DNA of 64,000 nucleotides from a virus, in IMG/VR virus record IMGVR_UViG_3300025928_000005, positions 1-64,000 of that record; one strand, written 5' to 3'. Positions 1 through 7,030 of this stretch are shown piece after piece. A program made the translations under genes and the position numbers. Within the stretch, counting starts at the first letter, position 1; each line of letters starts with the position of its first letter. Under the pieces are notes generated by a model. It saw only the letters and a program-made list of their open reading frames with translations, searched no databases and had not been told where the DNA came from.

Positions 1-165
1 CGACGGGTCCGTCGCCCACGCCGGGACGCTCGCTGCCACGTTCCGGCTCGTCGTCGCGAGGTGGTAGCCGCACGTCAGCGTCCTGCCGCCCCCGTCGTGG
101 GTCCGCGTCACCGCGAACTCGGCCCGCGCGCCACAGCTGCAGGTCTTGGTCTGCCTCTCGCTCAC
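1..165 (-). CDS. Partial small Cys-containing protein, runs off left edge
   Basis: The visible N-terminal 55 codons begin at a GTG (163-165) a few bases after the stop of the upstream gene, with a GAAGGG ribosome site about 10 bases ahead. The product starts MSERQTKTCSCGARAEF and continues with a TCGYH motif. The CSC and TCGYH pair suggests a small metal-binding fold, but no family is recognised. It is the last visible member of the leftward early operon; its C-terminus lies outside the window. Confidence 0.6.
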   Translation of the reverse strand, partial: MSERQTKTCSCGARAEFAVTRTHDGGGRTLTCGYHLATTSRNVAASVPAWATDPS

Positions 166-169
166 CAGC

Positions 170-403
170 TCATCCCTTCTCGTTGAACGGCCCGAACCGC
201 CGCTCGTCCTCGCGGCGCAACGCCGCGACCGCGGCCGCCTCCGTCTCGTACGCGGCCCCGTTCCAGCCCTCGCCGCCGGTCACCTCGACCCGGTTCAGCG
301 CCGCCGCGCGCCAGCCCGCGGGCGTCCGCCAGCAGGTGCCGATGTAGACGTCCCTCGCCTCGTCCATCACCGGGACGTACCCGGCCCTAGCCACGACGGT
401 CAC
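170..403 (-). CDS. Hypothetical protein (77 aa)
   Basis: Small soluble protein rich in Ala, Arg and Glu, ending RRFGPFNEKG. The GTG at 401-403 is chosen because it overlaps the end of the upstream gene, as most junctions here do; an ATG at 365-367 would give a 65-residue version. No recognisable domain, membrane segment or catalytic motif. Position alone suggests an early accessory role. Confidence 0.55.
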   Translation of the reverse strand: MTVVARAGYVPVMDEARDVYIGTCWRTPAGWRAAALNRVEVTGGEGWNGAAYETEAAAVAALRREDERRFGPFNEKG

Positions 404-605
404 CGGCCACCGGCTCCACCCACGTGACGCGGGTGATCGGGTCGTCGAGCGGCCCGAGCTCGTCGCTCGCGAGACGCGTGCGCCGCAGCCGGTACCACGT
501 GCCATTCAGCTTGACGGTGCCGTCGGGCCGGCTCGCGGCCAGGAAGGCGGCGGCGCTCAGGGTGCCCAGCGGGACGTCGCCCTCGAGCAGTCGGACCTCG
601 ATCAC
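387..605 (-). CDS. Hypothetical protein (72 aa), first gene after an internal promoter
   Basis: Start is taken as GTG 603-605, preceded by AGAAGG seven bases upstream; the ATG further upstream (621-623) lies inside the CAGGAAC-type leader and is less likely. The protein begins MIEVRLLEGDVPLG and looks like a small beta-rich fold. It is the first gene downstream of the minus-strand promoter at 646-674, so it opens a separate transcription unit with the next two genes. Function unknown. Confidence 0.55.
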   Translation of the reverse strand: MIEVRLLEGDVPLGTLSAAAFLAASRPDGTVKLNGTWYRLRRTRLASDELGPLDDPITRVTWVEPVAGDRRG

Positions 606-645
606 GGGATCACCTTCTCTCATTCCTGGTTCCTGATCTGGTTAG

Positions 646-674
646 ACCCTACCACCCTCCGCCTCAAATGTAAA
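646..674 (-). promoter_or_regulatory. Promoter, TTTACA-17-TAGGGT, reading left
   Basis: On the minus strand a TTTACA box (669-674) is followed after exactly 17 bases by TAGGGT (646-651), preceded by TGG as in an extended -10. A CAGGAACCAGGAA leader follows before the GTG of the next gene at 605. It overlaps the stop of the upstream HNH gene. Same architecture as a dozen other sites in the window. Confidence 0.75.
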
Positions 675-939
675 CCCTGTCTCGCCAGCGAAGCCGCGCG
701 CCCTGCAGGTCGTTGCAGGGCCGGCACGCCGGCTGGATGTTGCCGCGCACGTACCGGCCGCCCTCGCACGCGGGCACGATCCGGTCCACGGTCAGGGTCT
801 CCAGGGTCAGGTCCATCTCGCACTCGTCGGACAGCTCGAGGTGGCACATCGCGGTGATTCCGTCCCCGAACTCGTCGAGCAGCCACTGCCGCCGCGCGCG
901 GCGCTGCGCCGCGCTCCCTCGCTGGTTGCCGTTGGGCAC
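664..939 (-). CDS. HNH endonuclease (91 aa)
   Basis: Compact HNH-type nuclease. The core reads VDRIVPACEGGRYVRGNIQP followed by ACRPCN, matching the actinophage HNH pattern (Asp-Arg in place of Asp-His, then the Asn and paired Cys of the treble clef); an N-terminal MCHLELSDEC supplies further metal ligands. GTG 937-939 is used because GGGGAAG lies at a good distance; GTG 943-945 overlapping the upstream stop as GTGA is the alternative. Such small HNH proteins are either homing endonucleases or packaging accessories; being far from the terminase, an accessory or homing role is more likely. Confidence 0.8.
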   Translation of the reverse strand: MPNGNQRGSAAQRRARRQWLLDEFGDGITAMCHLELSDECEMDLTLETLTVDRIVPACEGGRYVRGNIQPACRPCNDLQGARLRWRDRVYI

Positions 940-941
940 GG

Positions 942-1238
942 TCACTTCCCCAGCGAGTGGTGGTAGCTCTGCAGGTGCCAGTGGCCGCCGTCGCGGGGGC
1001 ACTCGTAGGGCACCTGCCGACGGCCGTCGAGCTGCCGGAGCTCGGCCGCGGCCATGGCCGCGGCACCCCTCGTGTCGTAGATCACCTTGCCGGTGCGGCC
1101 GAGCGACGTGAAGCCGCGGCGCACCTCCGTCTCGGTGGGAACGCAGCACGCGGGGTGGTAGCCGTCACCGAGCAGCCGCGCGTGCCGTCGAACGATCTTG
1201 CTCATCTGGGGGCCGAGCGACCTCACGACGGGTCTCAG
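942..1238 (-). CDS. Hypothetical protein with Cys/His motifs
   Basis: Core protein begins MSKIVRRHARLLGDGY and contains CC near the N-terminus and a C-terminal YECPRDGGHWHLQ motif, a short Cys/His signature common in small actinophage proteins. Two starts are possible: TTG 1236-1238, with an AGGAG ten bases upstream, or ATG 1203-1205, with no clear ribosome site. Its stop overlaps the start region of the HNH gene. Function unknown. Confidence 0.6.
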   Translation of the reverse strand: MRPVVRSLGPQMSKIVRRHARLLGDGYHPACCVPTETEVRRGFTSLGRTGKVIYDTRGAAAMAAAELRQLDGRRQVPYECPRDGGHWHLQSYHHSLGK

Positions 1239-1288
1239 GCGTCGCTGTGGCAAGGGGTCAGCTCTCCTCTCGGGTCTCGTGTCAGGTG

Positions 1289-1660
1289 TCAGTCGTGCCG
1301 TGGCATGCCCTCGGGTGCCACGGGTGCCGCCGGCACGTTCAGCTCGGTCACGGGGCGCGTGAACCCCCAGCAGCCGCAACGGTGACAGCAGTTGACGGTG
1401 TCGACCGTGCCACGACCGTGCTCGCTCCGGTGGTGCCCGCAGGCGCAGGTGTCACGTGCCACCGAGGTGTCAGGTGCCAGCGCTGAGGTGCCACGTGCCA
1501 CTCGCTCCTGCCACAGCCGGATGCCGTGATCCACCACCTGCCACAGCACGTCGGCGTCCACGTCCACGACGCAACGGTCGACGTGCCACCGCTCGCCGCC
1601 CTCGTGTCGGTGGTTCTCCACCCAGATTCGCAGGAACGCGACCAGCTCTCGCGCGCTCAC
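1289..1660 (-). CDS. Hypothetical Cys-rich protein (123 aa)
   Basis: Starts at GTG 1658-1660, overlapping the upstream stop as GTGA. The N-terminal half is helical (MSARELVAFLRIW); the C-terminal half holds TCACGHHRSEHG and NCCHRCGCWGF, a likely zinc-binding knuckle. The central DNA carries short tandem-like repeats (variants of GTGCCACGTGCCA), which produce the Ala/Thr-rich linker. No known family recognised. Confidence 0.6.
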   Translation of the reverse strand: MSARELVAFLRIWVENHRHEGGERWHVDRCVVDVDADVLWQVVDHGIRLWQERVARGTSALAPDTSVARDTCACGHHRSEHGRGTVDTVNCCHRCGCWGFTRPVTELNVPAAPVAPEGMPRHD

Positions 1661-1917
1661 CTCGGACGCTTCCACAGCGGCTCTCCCCTCTCGAGCTGGA
1701 TCGGGTTCGCCTGCACCCACTCCGTGATCCGGCGCGCGACCTCGATCTTCGTCGCCACCGGCGCGTCGCGTCGAGACCCGAGAACGGTGCGGGTCGCCTC
1801 AAACCAGGCCCGCCGCAGCTCGAGCGGCACCTCGTACCAGCACGGGTCGCACAGGTTGCGCCGGCTCGTGCCGATCACGTCGCGGCACCGGTTGCACCGC
1901 TTCGCTCCTCGGCTCAC
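1657..1917 (-). CDS. Small zinc-ribbon-like protein (86 aa)
   Basis: GTG 1915-1917 overlaps the upstream stop by four bases (GTGA). The N-terminus carries CNRC, then CDPCW after twelve residues, a plausible zinc ribbon, followed by an amphipathic helical region. Translationally coupled to both neighbours. Function unknown; a nucleic-acid- or protein-binding role is inferred only from the Cys pairs. Confidence 0.6.
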   Translation of the reverse strand: MSRGAKRCNRCRDVIGTSRRNLCDPCWYEVPLELRRAWFEATRTVLGSRRDAPVATKIEVARRITEWVQANPIQLERGEPLWKRPR

Positions 1918-2255
1918 GTGAGCTCTCCCTTCACGTCGACGACCTCGCCATCCACGGTGTCCCGCAGCACCAGCTCGTACTTGAGCGCCTTGACCAGCGG
2001 CCGGCGCTCGAGCCACGCCGCCGCGGAGTCCTCGATGCCGGTCGGGTGCCAGCACCCGTCGTCGCACTTGCCGTATCGCCGCTCCATCACGGATTCGTAC
2101 CACCGTCGACGGGCCAGTAGGTCATCCGCTCGCCGGCGCAGGAACGCGAGCACGTTGGTAACGTGACTCAGTTCCATCTCTGCGACGCGGTACGGGAAGC
2201 CGTCCTGCCCGTACCACATCTCCTCCTGCTCCAGGGTCTCCACAATGCTTGGCAC
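1914..2255 (-). CDS. Conserved-looking phage protein (113 aa)
   Basis: GTG 2253-2255 with AGAGG about eleven bases upstream. The central segment (MWYGQDGFPYRVAEMEL, then HVTNVLAFLRRRA) has the look of a small actinophage family in which a Trp-Tyr segment is followed by a helical domain; a second half contains KCDDGCWHP. Function unknown. Stop overlaps the next gene by four bases. Confidence 0.65.
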   Translation of the reverse strand: MPSIVETLEQEEMWYGQDGFPYRVAEMELSHVTNVLAFLRRRADDLLARRRWYESVMERRYGKCDDGCWHPTGIEDSAAAWLERRPLVKALKYELVLRDTVDGEVVDVKGELT

Positions 2256-2273
2256 CGTTCGTCTTACCTCTTC

Positions 2274-2528
2274 TCACGTTTCCGATGAGCGTCGCCGCTG
2301 CCGAGCCGCCCTAGCGTGAGCCGCCGTGCACGGATAGCACCGGCAGTCGTAGTTGGTGTAGCCGTTGTCGGTGCCGTGCACGTGCTCCGGGATCGGTGCG
2401 TTGGCCCGGGCCAGCTTCGCGCGTCTCGCCTTCGCCGCGTTTGCCTCAGTGCACGGGCTGCAGCGGCAACCCCAGTTGCTGTAGCCACTAGACGTGCCGT
2501 GCACGTGGTTCGGGATGCTCCTCACCAT
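2274..2528 (-). CDS. Small protein with two tandem CRCxPCT repeats (84 aa)
   Basis: The product is almost entirely two copies of a unit of about 38 residues: IPNHVHGTSSGYSNWGCRC and IPEHVHGTDNGYTNYDCRC, each followed by a PCT and a basic Ala/Arg helix. Each repeat brings one CRCxPC cluster, so a small metal-binding, possibly nucleic-acid-binding protein is plausible. ATG 2526-2528 overlaps the upstream TGA by one base, with GGAGG eight bases upstream. Function unknown. Confidence 0.7.
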   Translation of the reverse strand: MVRSIPNHVHGTSSGYSNWGCRCSPCTEANAAKARRAKLARANAPIPEHVHGTDNGYTNYDCRCYPCTAAHARAARQRRRSSET

Positions 2529-2827
2529 CAGCGGTTCCTCCACCATTCCTTGACATCCATCCACCAGTTCCATGCCGTGAACCGCCACCACCTGTGGATC
2601 ACGTACCGCGTCCAGCTCGGGTCGAGCCACCGGGTCACGAACGGTAGCGTCACCACGTCGCAGGTGCTGCACCGGTGGAACCACAGGTGCGGCCAGCGCT
2701 GCTCGCCGTGGTTCCACCCCACCAGTCGCCCGTCCTCGCAGCGCTGCCGCTTCGCGTACCGCATCCCGCCGCCGGCCCACCCCGGGCAGCGCCACGGCTT
2801 GTCGTAGCAGGGTCGGCTCAGTCGCAC
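2528..2827 (-). CDS. Hypothetical Trp-rich protein (99 aa)
   Basis: Probable GTG start at 2825-2827, overlapping the previous gene by ten bases. Unusually rich in Trp, Arg and His, ending MDVKEWWRNR, with a CSTC pair in the middle. It could be membrane-associated or a small binding protein; no family is recognised. Followed after one shared base by the tandem-repeat Cys protein. Confidence 0.55.
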   Translation of the reverse strand: MRLSRPCYDKPWRCPGWAGGGMRYAKRQRCEDGRLVGWNHGEQRWPHLWFHRCSTCDVVTLPFVTRWLDPSWTRYVIHRWWRFTAWNWWMDVKEWWRNR

Positions 2828-3066
2828 GTCAGCCGCCGCAGGCGGATGCCGAACACCGGGTCGGATCGCACGCGCCGGAAGCTCGCGTCGGTCAGCCACA
2901 CCCTCAGGTTCGGCGGCGGCGTGTCCGCGGTCACCGCGAAGCTGCTGCCGTTGAGGTGCCGGTCGTCGGGGCTCGCGAGCAGGCCCGCCAGGCGCGGCAC
3001 GTTGACACTGTCCATGATGATGCTGTGGGGGAACAGGGTCGGCAGCAGCCGCTCGTAGGCGCTCAC
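2818..3066 (-). CDS. Hypothetical protein (82 aa)
   Basis: GTG 3064-3066 overlaps the upstream stop (GTGA). The protein begins MSAYERLLPTLFPHSI and has a mixed alpha/beta look, with a segment VTADTPPPNLRVWLTD. No motif supports a function. Translational coupling places it in the leftward early operon. Confidence 0.6.
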   Translation of the reverse strand: MSAYERLLPTLFPHSIIMDSVNVPRLAGLLASPDDRHLNGSSFAVTADTPPPNLRVWLTDASFRRVRSDPVFGIRLRRLTCD

Positions 3067-3203
3067 TTGTTCCCCCACCCGGCACGCAGCGCCTTCACGA
3101 TCTGCCGCGCCTCGTGGGCCGCGGCCGGGATCTCGAGCGCGAGTGCGAGGTCCTCCACCAGCTCGGCGAGCTGCGTGACCAGCTGTCGCTCGGTCTCGTT
3201 CAC
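3063..3203 (-). CDS. Small helical protein (46 aa)
   Basis: Short gene with GTG at 3201-3203 and TGA at 3063-3065, sharing 4-base overlaps with both neighbours. The product MNETERQLVTQLAELVEDL continues as an amphipathic helix rich in Leu and Glu and ends RAGWGNK. It may be a small coiled-coil or protein-interaction peptide. Perfect coupling on both sides argues that it is translated. Confidence 0.6.
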   Translation of the reverse strand: MNETERQLVTQLAELVEDLALALEIPAAAHEARQIVKALRAGWGNK

Positions 3204-3340
3204 TCGCTCTTCACCGGACCCAGCTCGAGCTGACCGGTCTTCTCGTCGACCGCGAGCACCTCCTGGTACTTGCCGGTCGGCTTGCCGTTGATCGAGATGT
3301 ACAGCTTGTCGCCCACCTTGGGCAGCTTGGTCTTCGCCAT
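3200..3340 (-). CDS. Small basic beta-rich protein (46 aa)
   Basis: ATG 3338-3340 with a strong GAGGAG seven bases upstream. MAKTKLPKVGDKLYISINGK is followed by a short strand-rich tail, resembling a single SH3/KOW-like barrel fragment. Function unknown. First of a chain of overlapping genes that runs to the left. Confidence 0.6.
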   Translation of the reverse strand: MAKTKLPKVGDKLYISINGKPTGKYQEVLAVDEKTGQLELGPVKSE

Positions 3341-3357
3341 CTCGTCTCTCCTCTTCC

Positions 3358-4773
3358 TCAGCGGTTCCAGTTGACGACCACGAGCTTGCTCTTCGCTCGG
3401 GTCATGGCCGTATACAGCCACCGCCGGGGCTCCGGCGGCTTCGTGTCGAGCACGACTACTTTCTCGAACTCGGAGCCCTGAGCCTTGTGCGCGGTGAGCG
3501 CGTAGGCGAGATCCCAGAGGTGTCGGCCGTCGGGGTACTCGTTGGGGGCGAGCTTCGCCTCCGCCCCGAGCTGCTTGACCACGAGCTGCGTGAGCACGTG
3601 GCAGCCCGACTTGCCGCGGCGGTCCGCGTCGAGCTCCACCACGCAGGTCACCCACTTCTGACCCGGCCGCTCCAGCTTGCGAACGGAGCGGATGGTGCCC
3701 GTGGAGCCGTTGAACACGAACTCCATCGCGCCGGACGGCCGCCAACCGTCCTCCCCGCGGCCGATCCCCTCACCCGGGGTCACGACGACGCGGTCCCCGT
3801 TCTGCAGGGACACGACGCGGTCCCCCACCACGGGCATGCCGGGTGCGGCCAGGTGAGCCGGGGTGTCGCGGTAGCTGTGGTTGACCGCGGCCCGCATCCT
3901 GTTCGTGTGCGTGATGATCGCGTGCTGCGGGGACGGCGGCAGCCGGTCGCGGGACGCGACCGCGAGCACCTCCGGCCGCAGGGCGGCAGAGACGCACGCC
4001 GTGGAGCCGTCCCCGTACGTGCCGAGCGGCAGCCTGCCGGTCTCGCGGACGTGCCGCGCCGCCCCGATGATGCCCGTGACGTCGCTCTGCCGGTGGTTGG
4101 TGGTGAGGACGATCTCCGGGTTCTTCATCCACCGGTTCATCTCCTCCTTGACCGGGGCGAGCTGCCCGTGGTCGCCCACGAGCAGCACCGGCACGCCGAG
4201 GGAGGCGATCTCCTTGACCCGCTCCTCCGACACCATGGACGCCTCGTCGAGGATGATCAGGTCCCGGCGCCCGCCGACCGCGGACCGCAGCGTGAACTTG
4301 AGGTCCTCGTGCACCTGGCAGGTGTGGTCCGCGCTCTGGACGCACGGCTCAAACCGGAGCGCGCAGTCGCACTCCTCCGGGTCGGGGCAGCCGCACGGGA
4401 TGACGGTCAGGGGCTGCATGGTGCGCAGGCACCGGTAGGTGGCGCGCGCCTGGTACAGCAGGGAGTGATAGGTGCGGACGTGCAGCGCCTGGCTCTCGTT
4501 GAGCTTGCCGCGGAGGACCGCGGCCGCCCGATGCGTGGGCGCGCCGTAGGCGACCTCGGCGCCGAGCACACCCGCGAGCTGGCCGGTCAGCCACGTCTTG
4601 CCGGAGCCGGCGAGGCCCCCGATCGACAGCACGGGGTAGCCGTGGGCGTTGCCGTGCGTGTGCGGGTACTCCTCCTCGCAGTGCTCGCCCTCGCAGTACG
4701 TGGAGGCGGGCGCGCCCTTGAACCACGCCTCGACGCGGTCCAGGGCGTTCGCTTGGTCATCGCTGAGGTTCAC
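3358..4773 (-). CDS. RecD/Dda-like SF1 DNA helicase
   Basis: 471-residue ATP-dependent helicase. Walker A GLAGSGKT lies near residue 55, motif II is LIILDEASMV, motif III LLVGDHGQLAPV, and the C-terminal UvrD_C_2-type region has YALTAHKAQGSEF and LYTAMTRAK (motif VI). This order is that of SF1B helicases such as RecD2 and T4 Dda, which move 5' to 3' and remodel replication or recombination intermediates. A Cys/His-rich insertion (PCGCPDPEECDC) sits between motifs Ia and II and may bind zinc. GTG start overlaps the upstream stop. It lies in the leftward operon, apart from the replication genes on the other strand. Confidence 0.88.
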   Translation of the reverse strand: MNLSDDQANALDRVEAWFKGAPASTYCEGEHCEEEYPHTHGNAHGYPVLSIGGLAGSGKTWLTGQLAGVLGAEVAYGAPTHRAAAVLRGKLNESQALHVRTYHSLLYQARATYRCLRTMQPLTVIPCGCPDPEECDCALRFEPCVQSADHTCQVHEDLKFTLRSAVGGRRDLIILDEASMVSEERVKEIASLGVPVLLVGDHGQLAPVKEEMNRWMKNPEIVLTTNHRQSDVTGIIGAARHVRETGRLPLGTYGDGSTACVSAALRPEVLAVASRDRLPPSPQHAIITHTNRMRAAVNHSYRDTPAHLAAPGMPVVGDRVVSLQNGDRVVVTPGEGIGRGEDGWRPSGAMEFVFNGSTGTIRSVRKLERPGQKWVTCVVELDADRRGKSGCHVLTQLVVKQLGAEAKLAPNEYPDGRHLWDLAYALTAHKAQGSEFEKVVVLDTKPPEPRRWLYTAMTRAKSKLVVVNWNR

Positions 4774-4955
4774 GAGCGATGGACTCCGTTCTTCGACAGG
4801 AACGCGTTGACGACGTCGCGCAGCTCGATCGCTTGCTCGACGTCGAGCTGCGTTCGATCACCGTCACAGCAGGCATTGAACCACAGCTCGCCGTCGTCGT
4901 TGAGCCCGATCGTGTGACCGTAATCGGTCCTCACCACGGCTTCGAAGTCGCTCAC
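4770..4955 (-). CDS. Hypothetical protein (61 aa)
   Basis: GTG 4953-4955 overlaps the preceding stop (GTGA). Sequence begins MSDFEAVVRTDYGHTIGL and includes a CCDGD segment and a final helix. No recognised domain. Directly coupled to the helicase start, so it may be co-expressed with it. Confidence 0.6.
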   Translation of the reverse strand: MSDFEAVVRTDYGHTIGLNDDGELWFNACCDGDRTQLDVEQAIELRDVVNAFLSKNGVHRS

Positions 4956-5188
4956 TTGTTCAGCTCCCGGCAGATGACGGTGGACCCGCTCACCCGAACG
5001 CTCGTGCCATATGCGCCCCGATGGTGGCCGCGCAGCACGATCGCCGCGACGTGAGGGTCCGCGCCGGTCACGGTGGTCTCGAAGAACCGGTCGTCCTCGA
5101 CGAGCTGGGTCCTGACGGTGCATCCGATCAGGCCGGCGGCCTTCAACACGGTCCTGATCAGCAGGGTCACGGTGTCTGGGGTCGACAT
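4952..5188 (-). CDS. Hypothetical protein, paralogue of its neighbour (78 aa)
   Basis: ATG 5186-5188 with AAGGAAG upstream. The alpha/beta pattern (N-terminal helix, then FETTVTGADPHVAAIVLR, a basic turn, a final strand) matches the adjacent gene at 5207-5443 position by position, indicating a tandem duplication. Function unknown. Confidence 0.6.
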   Translation of the reverse strand: MSTPDTVTLLIRTVLKAAGLIGCTVRTQLVEDDRFFETTVTGADPHVAAIVLRGHHRGAYGTSVRVSGSTVICRELNK

Positions 5189-5206
5189 CGACGCTTCCTT
5201 ATCTAC

Positions 5207-5443
5207 TCAGCCTCGTTGGGTGACGACGAGCGCGTCGTCGAGGATGACCGCGGTCGCCCCGCGGCGGTCCATGAGGAACGTGGTCAGGGCGGCTCGGGCC
5301 AGGTGCAGGTTGACGCCACGAACCGTGGTGGTGAACTCGTAGCCCCGATACGTCGTGCTCAGCTCGAGCGTGTCGTTGGGGTTGAGCCCCACGTGGTTGA
5401 AGATTCGGCGCAGCTCGTTCTGCACCTCGCCGTGTCCGCGCAC
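5207..5443 (-). CDS. Hypothetical protein, paralogue of its neighbour (78 aa)
   Basis: GTG 5441-5443 with a strong AGGAGG five bases upstream. The central segment EFTTTVRGVNLHLARAALT aligns with the same region of the adjacent gene (4952-5188); both are 78 residues. This looks like a duplicated small early gene. No functional motif. Confidence 0.6.
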   Translation of the reverse strand: MRGHGEVQNELRRIFNHVGLNPNDTLELSTTYRGYEFTTTVRGVNLHLARAALTTFLMDRRGATAVILDDALVVTQRG

Positions 5444-5452
5444 GTCGTCCTC

Positions 5453-5779
5453 CTAGCCGTTCAGCTGGTCCATCAGGTCACGGACGTGGATCGCGTCGGT
5501 CGCGGACATCAGGTCACCCCAGATGCTGGCCGACACGTCCACCAGCGTGACCGCGGGGTCCCGCTGGTTCAGCACCTTCAGCAGGGCCGCCACACGGTGG
5601 TGAGCGACCTGGCGGTTGGTGCCGACGTGGTTGCGCTGGGTCACGGCCAGCACGTGGTGGCCGCTCGGGTCGAGCCGTCGAAGCAGGTCCCGGTCCAGCT
5701 TGCGGTCGAACTGGTGCATCCAGCACGCGTCCGCGATTCGCTTGATCGTGGCGGTGTCGGCGACGCGGATGTCGCTCAT
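5453..5779 (-). CDS. Hypothetical protein, first gene of the leftward operon (108 aa)
   Basis: Start at ATG 5777-5779 with GAGGAAC six bases upstream; a longer in-frame ATG at 5836 would lie inside the promoter and is rejected. Begins MSDIRVADTATIKRIADACW and is predicted soluble and mostly helical, with His-rich central segments. It is the first product expressed from the divergent control region. No family recognised. Confidence 0.6.
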   Translation of the reverse strand: MSDIRVADTATIKRIADACWMHQFDRKLDRDLLRRLDPSGHHVLAVTQRNHVGTNRQVAHHRVAALLKVLNQRDPAVTLVDVSASIWGDLMSATDAIHVRDLMDQLNG

Positions 5780-5826
5780 GAGGTTCCTCGATTCCTGGTG
5801 GTTGGCTTCAGCAACCGCTGCCACCG

Positions 5827-5855
5827 ACAGTATCACCTGCGGCTCAACTTGTAAA
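5827..5855 (-). promoter_or_regulatory. Leftward early promoter, TTTACA-17-TACTGT
   Basis: Minus-strand TTTACA (5850-5855), 17-base spacer ending TGA, then TACTGT (5827-5832). It faces away from the rightward promoter at 5871-5899, so 5780-5930 is the divergent control region of the two early operons. CAGGAATCGAGGAAC precedes the first start codon. Confidence 0.75.
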
Positions 5856-5870
5856 CAGCAAGCTTCACCG

Positions 5871-5899
5871 GTGGCTGATCTAGCGCCGCGTGGTAAGGT
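5871..5899 (+). promoter_or_regulatory. Rightward early promoter (extended -10)
   Basis: TGG followed by TAAGGT (5894-5899) forms an extended -10 box. The -35 region (5871-5876) is poor, so this is weaker than, or differently activated from, the TTTACA promoters. The leader contains CAGGAAG and AGAGGAACCC before ATG 5931. Confidence 0.5.
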
Positions 5900-5930
5900 T
5901 TACCCAGGAAGCTGAAGGAGAGAGGAACCC

Positions 5931-6497
5931 ATGGAAGAGACCCGCATGATCAACGAGAACGACGCCGGCAACCTGATCCAGGTCCGCCACGTCGACAGCG
6001 TCCTCGAGTTCGTCGGCGAGCGAGTCACCGACTCGTCGAGCGACGACCGCACCCAGCCCCGGTGGACCGACCTCACCCTGTACCGCCTCACCGACGGATC
6101 CGGCCGCTACGTGCTGCAGGTCGTCGGCCGCTCCGTCGTCTACCACGCGGTCAGCGGCTGCGAGCGCGGCGTGCACGTGAGCCTCCGGGAGCTCGCCGAC
6201 CACTACCTCGACGAGGCGTGCGAGGAGCCGGTCCCGGAGCCGTGCCCCGTGTGCAAGCCGGTCGACATCGAGGCCGACCTCAGCGCCGTCACGCCCGGCG
6301 ACCTCGTCGTCAAGATGGAGGTCGACCGCTACTCCGCCTACGAGTGCCGCGGCGTCGACGAGCTCCTGCAGCGACTGCGCCTGACCCAGCAGGTCAAGGG
6401 CGCGGGGTTCAGCATGCCGTCCCTGCTGCTGCTCGACCGCGCGAAGGTCGCCGACCCCGCGATCGCGGCCGCCCTCAGCCGAATCCGTCGCCTCTAG
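5931..6497 (+). CDS. Hypothetical protein (188 aa), first rightward gene
   Basis: ATG 5931 with AAGGAGAG upstream. The first half has a strand-rich segment (LTLYRLTDGSGRYVLQVVGR, then SVVYH); the middle carries CPVC, and the C-terminal half is helical. I do not recognise the family. As first gene of the rightward early operon it could be regulatory or host-directed, but nothing in the sequence proves that. Confidence 0.6.
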   Translation: MEETRMINENDAGNLIQVRHVDSVLEFVGERVTDSSSDDRTQPRWTDLTLYRLTDGSGRYVLQVVGRSVVYHAVSGCERGVHVSLRELADHYLDEACEEPVPEPCPVCKPVDIEADLSAVTPGDLVVKMEVDRYSAYECRGVDELLQRLRLTQQVKGAGFSMPSLLLLDRAKVADPAIAAALSRIRRL

Positions 6498-6500
6498 TTG

Positions 6501-6529
6501 TTTACAAGTGACCGTCCACATGGTACAGT
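6501..6529 (+). promoter_or_regulatory. Promoter, TTTACA-17-TACAGT
   Basis: TTTACA 6501-6506, 17-base spacer ending TGG, TACAGT 6524-6529, then a leader with CAGGAACGAGAGGAAC before GTG 6565. The -35 box lies within TTGTTTACAA, a near-palindrome that could also be bound by a repressor. Confidence 0.8.
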
Positions 6530-6564
6530 TTCGCTCAGCACCACCAGGAACGAGAGGAACTGAC

Positions 6565-6990
6565 GTGACGGAAGCACGACGCAGCGGCATCACCCGGGCC
6601 ATCATCCAGCTGTTCGAGGACAATCGGGACCGGGCCCTGAGCATCGAGCGGATCGCCGAGCACCTCGACTACAGCGTCAAGAACACCGGATCCCTCATCT
6701 CGCAGCTTCGCAAGAACCGCTCCAACCTCCGGATCGAGGTCCCGAGCCACGGCGTCTACATCTACCGTGGCACGAGCACCGTCGACGACGTGCTGGCAGC
6801 GGAAGCCAAGCCGCTCGGGGCTAGGTCCCACTCGGCCGACGCGCTGAAGCCGCTGAAGCCGGCGCGGGTCATGAGCGGCGGCAGCCTGCTGAGCGTCGGT
6901 GACCTCGTCGAGGTCATCGGCTTCAGCCAGGACGGCACCCCGCTCGTTCGGGACACCGGCGGCAAGCTCTACCTGCTCAACCAGCTGTGA
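6565..6990 (+). CDS. Winged-helix DNA-binding protein (141 aa)
   Basis: Residues about 8-65 form a winged helix-turn-helix: ITRAIIQLFEDNRDRALSIE, then RIAEHLDYSVKNTGSLISQL and a basic wing ending in GVYIYRG. A C-terminal strand-rich domain (LSVGDLVEVIGFSQDG) follows a Pro/Lys linker. It has its own promoter, and a strong hairpin follows its stop, so it is a single-gene unit typical of a regulator. It is a candidate for the protein that controls the repeated promoters. GTG start chosen from the GAGAGGAAC leader; an upstream in-frame start would lie inside the promoter. Confidence 0.7.
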   Translation: MTEARRSGITRAIIQLFEDNRDRALSIERIAEHLDYSVKNTGSLISQLRKNRSNLRIEVPSHGVYIYRGTSTVDDVLAAEAKPLGARSHSADALKPLKPARVMSGGSLLSVGDLVEVIGFSQDGTPLVRDTGGKLYLLNQL

Positions 6991-6994
6991 CACC

Positions 6995-7030
6995 GAGCCG
7001 GCTCGGCACCAACGGGTGTCGAGCCGGCTC
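6995..7030 (+). terminator. Strong hairpin terminator
   Basis: Sixteen-base arms (6995-7010 and 7015-7030) with one G-U pair and the loop AACG, five bases after the stop of the winged-helix gene. No T-run follows, as is common for terminators in high-GC actinobacteria. Its right arm overlaps the next promoter. Confidence 0.7.

Noticed and set aside
1380-1520. Cluster of short repeats with GTGCCACGTGCCA variants, first considered as a CRISPR-like or iteron array
   Set aside because: Unit length is irregular, and the repeats lie within a translated gene; no spacers and no cas genes. They may simply be codon repeats.
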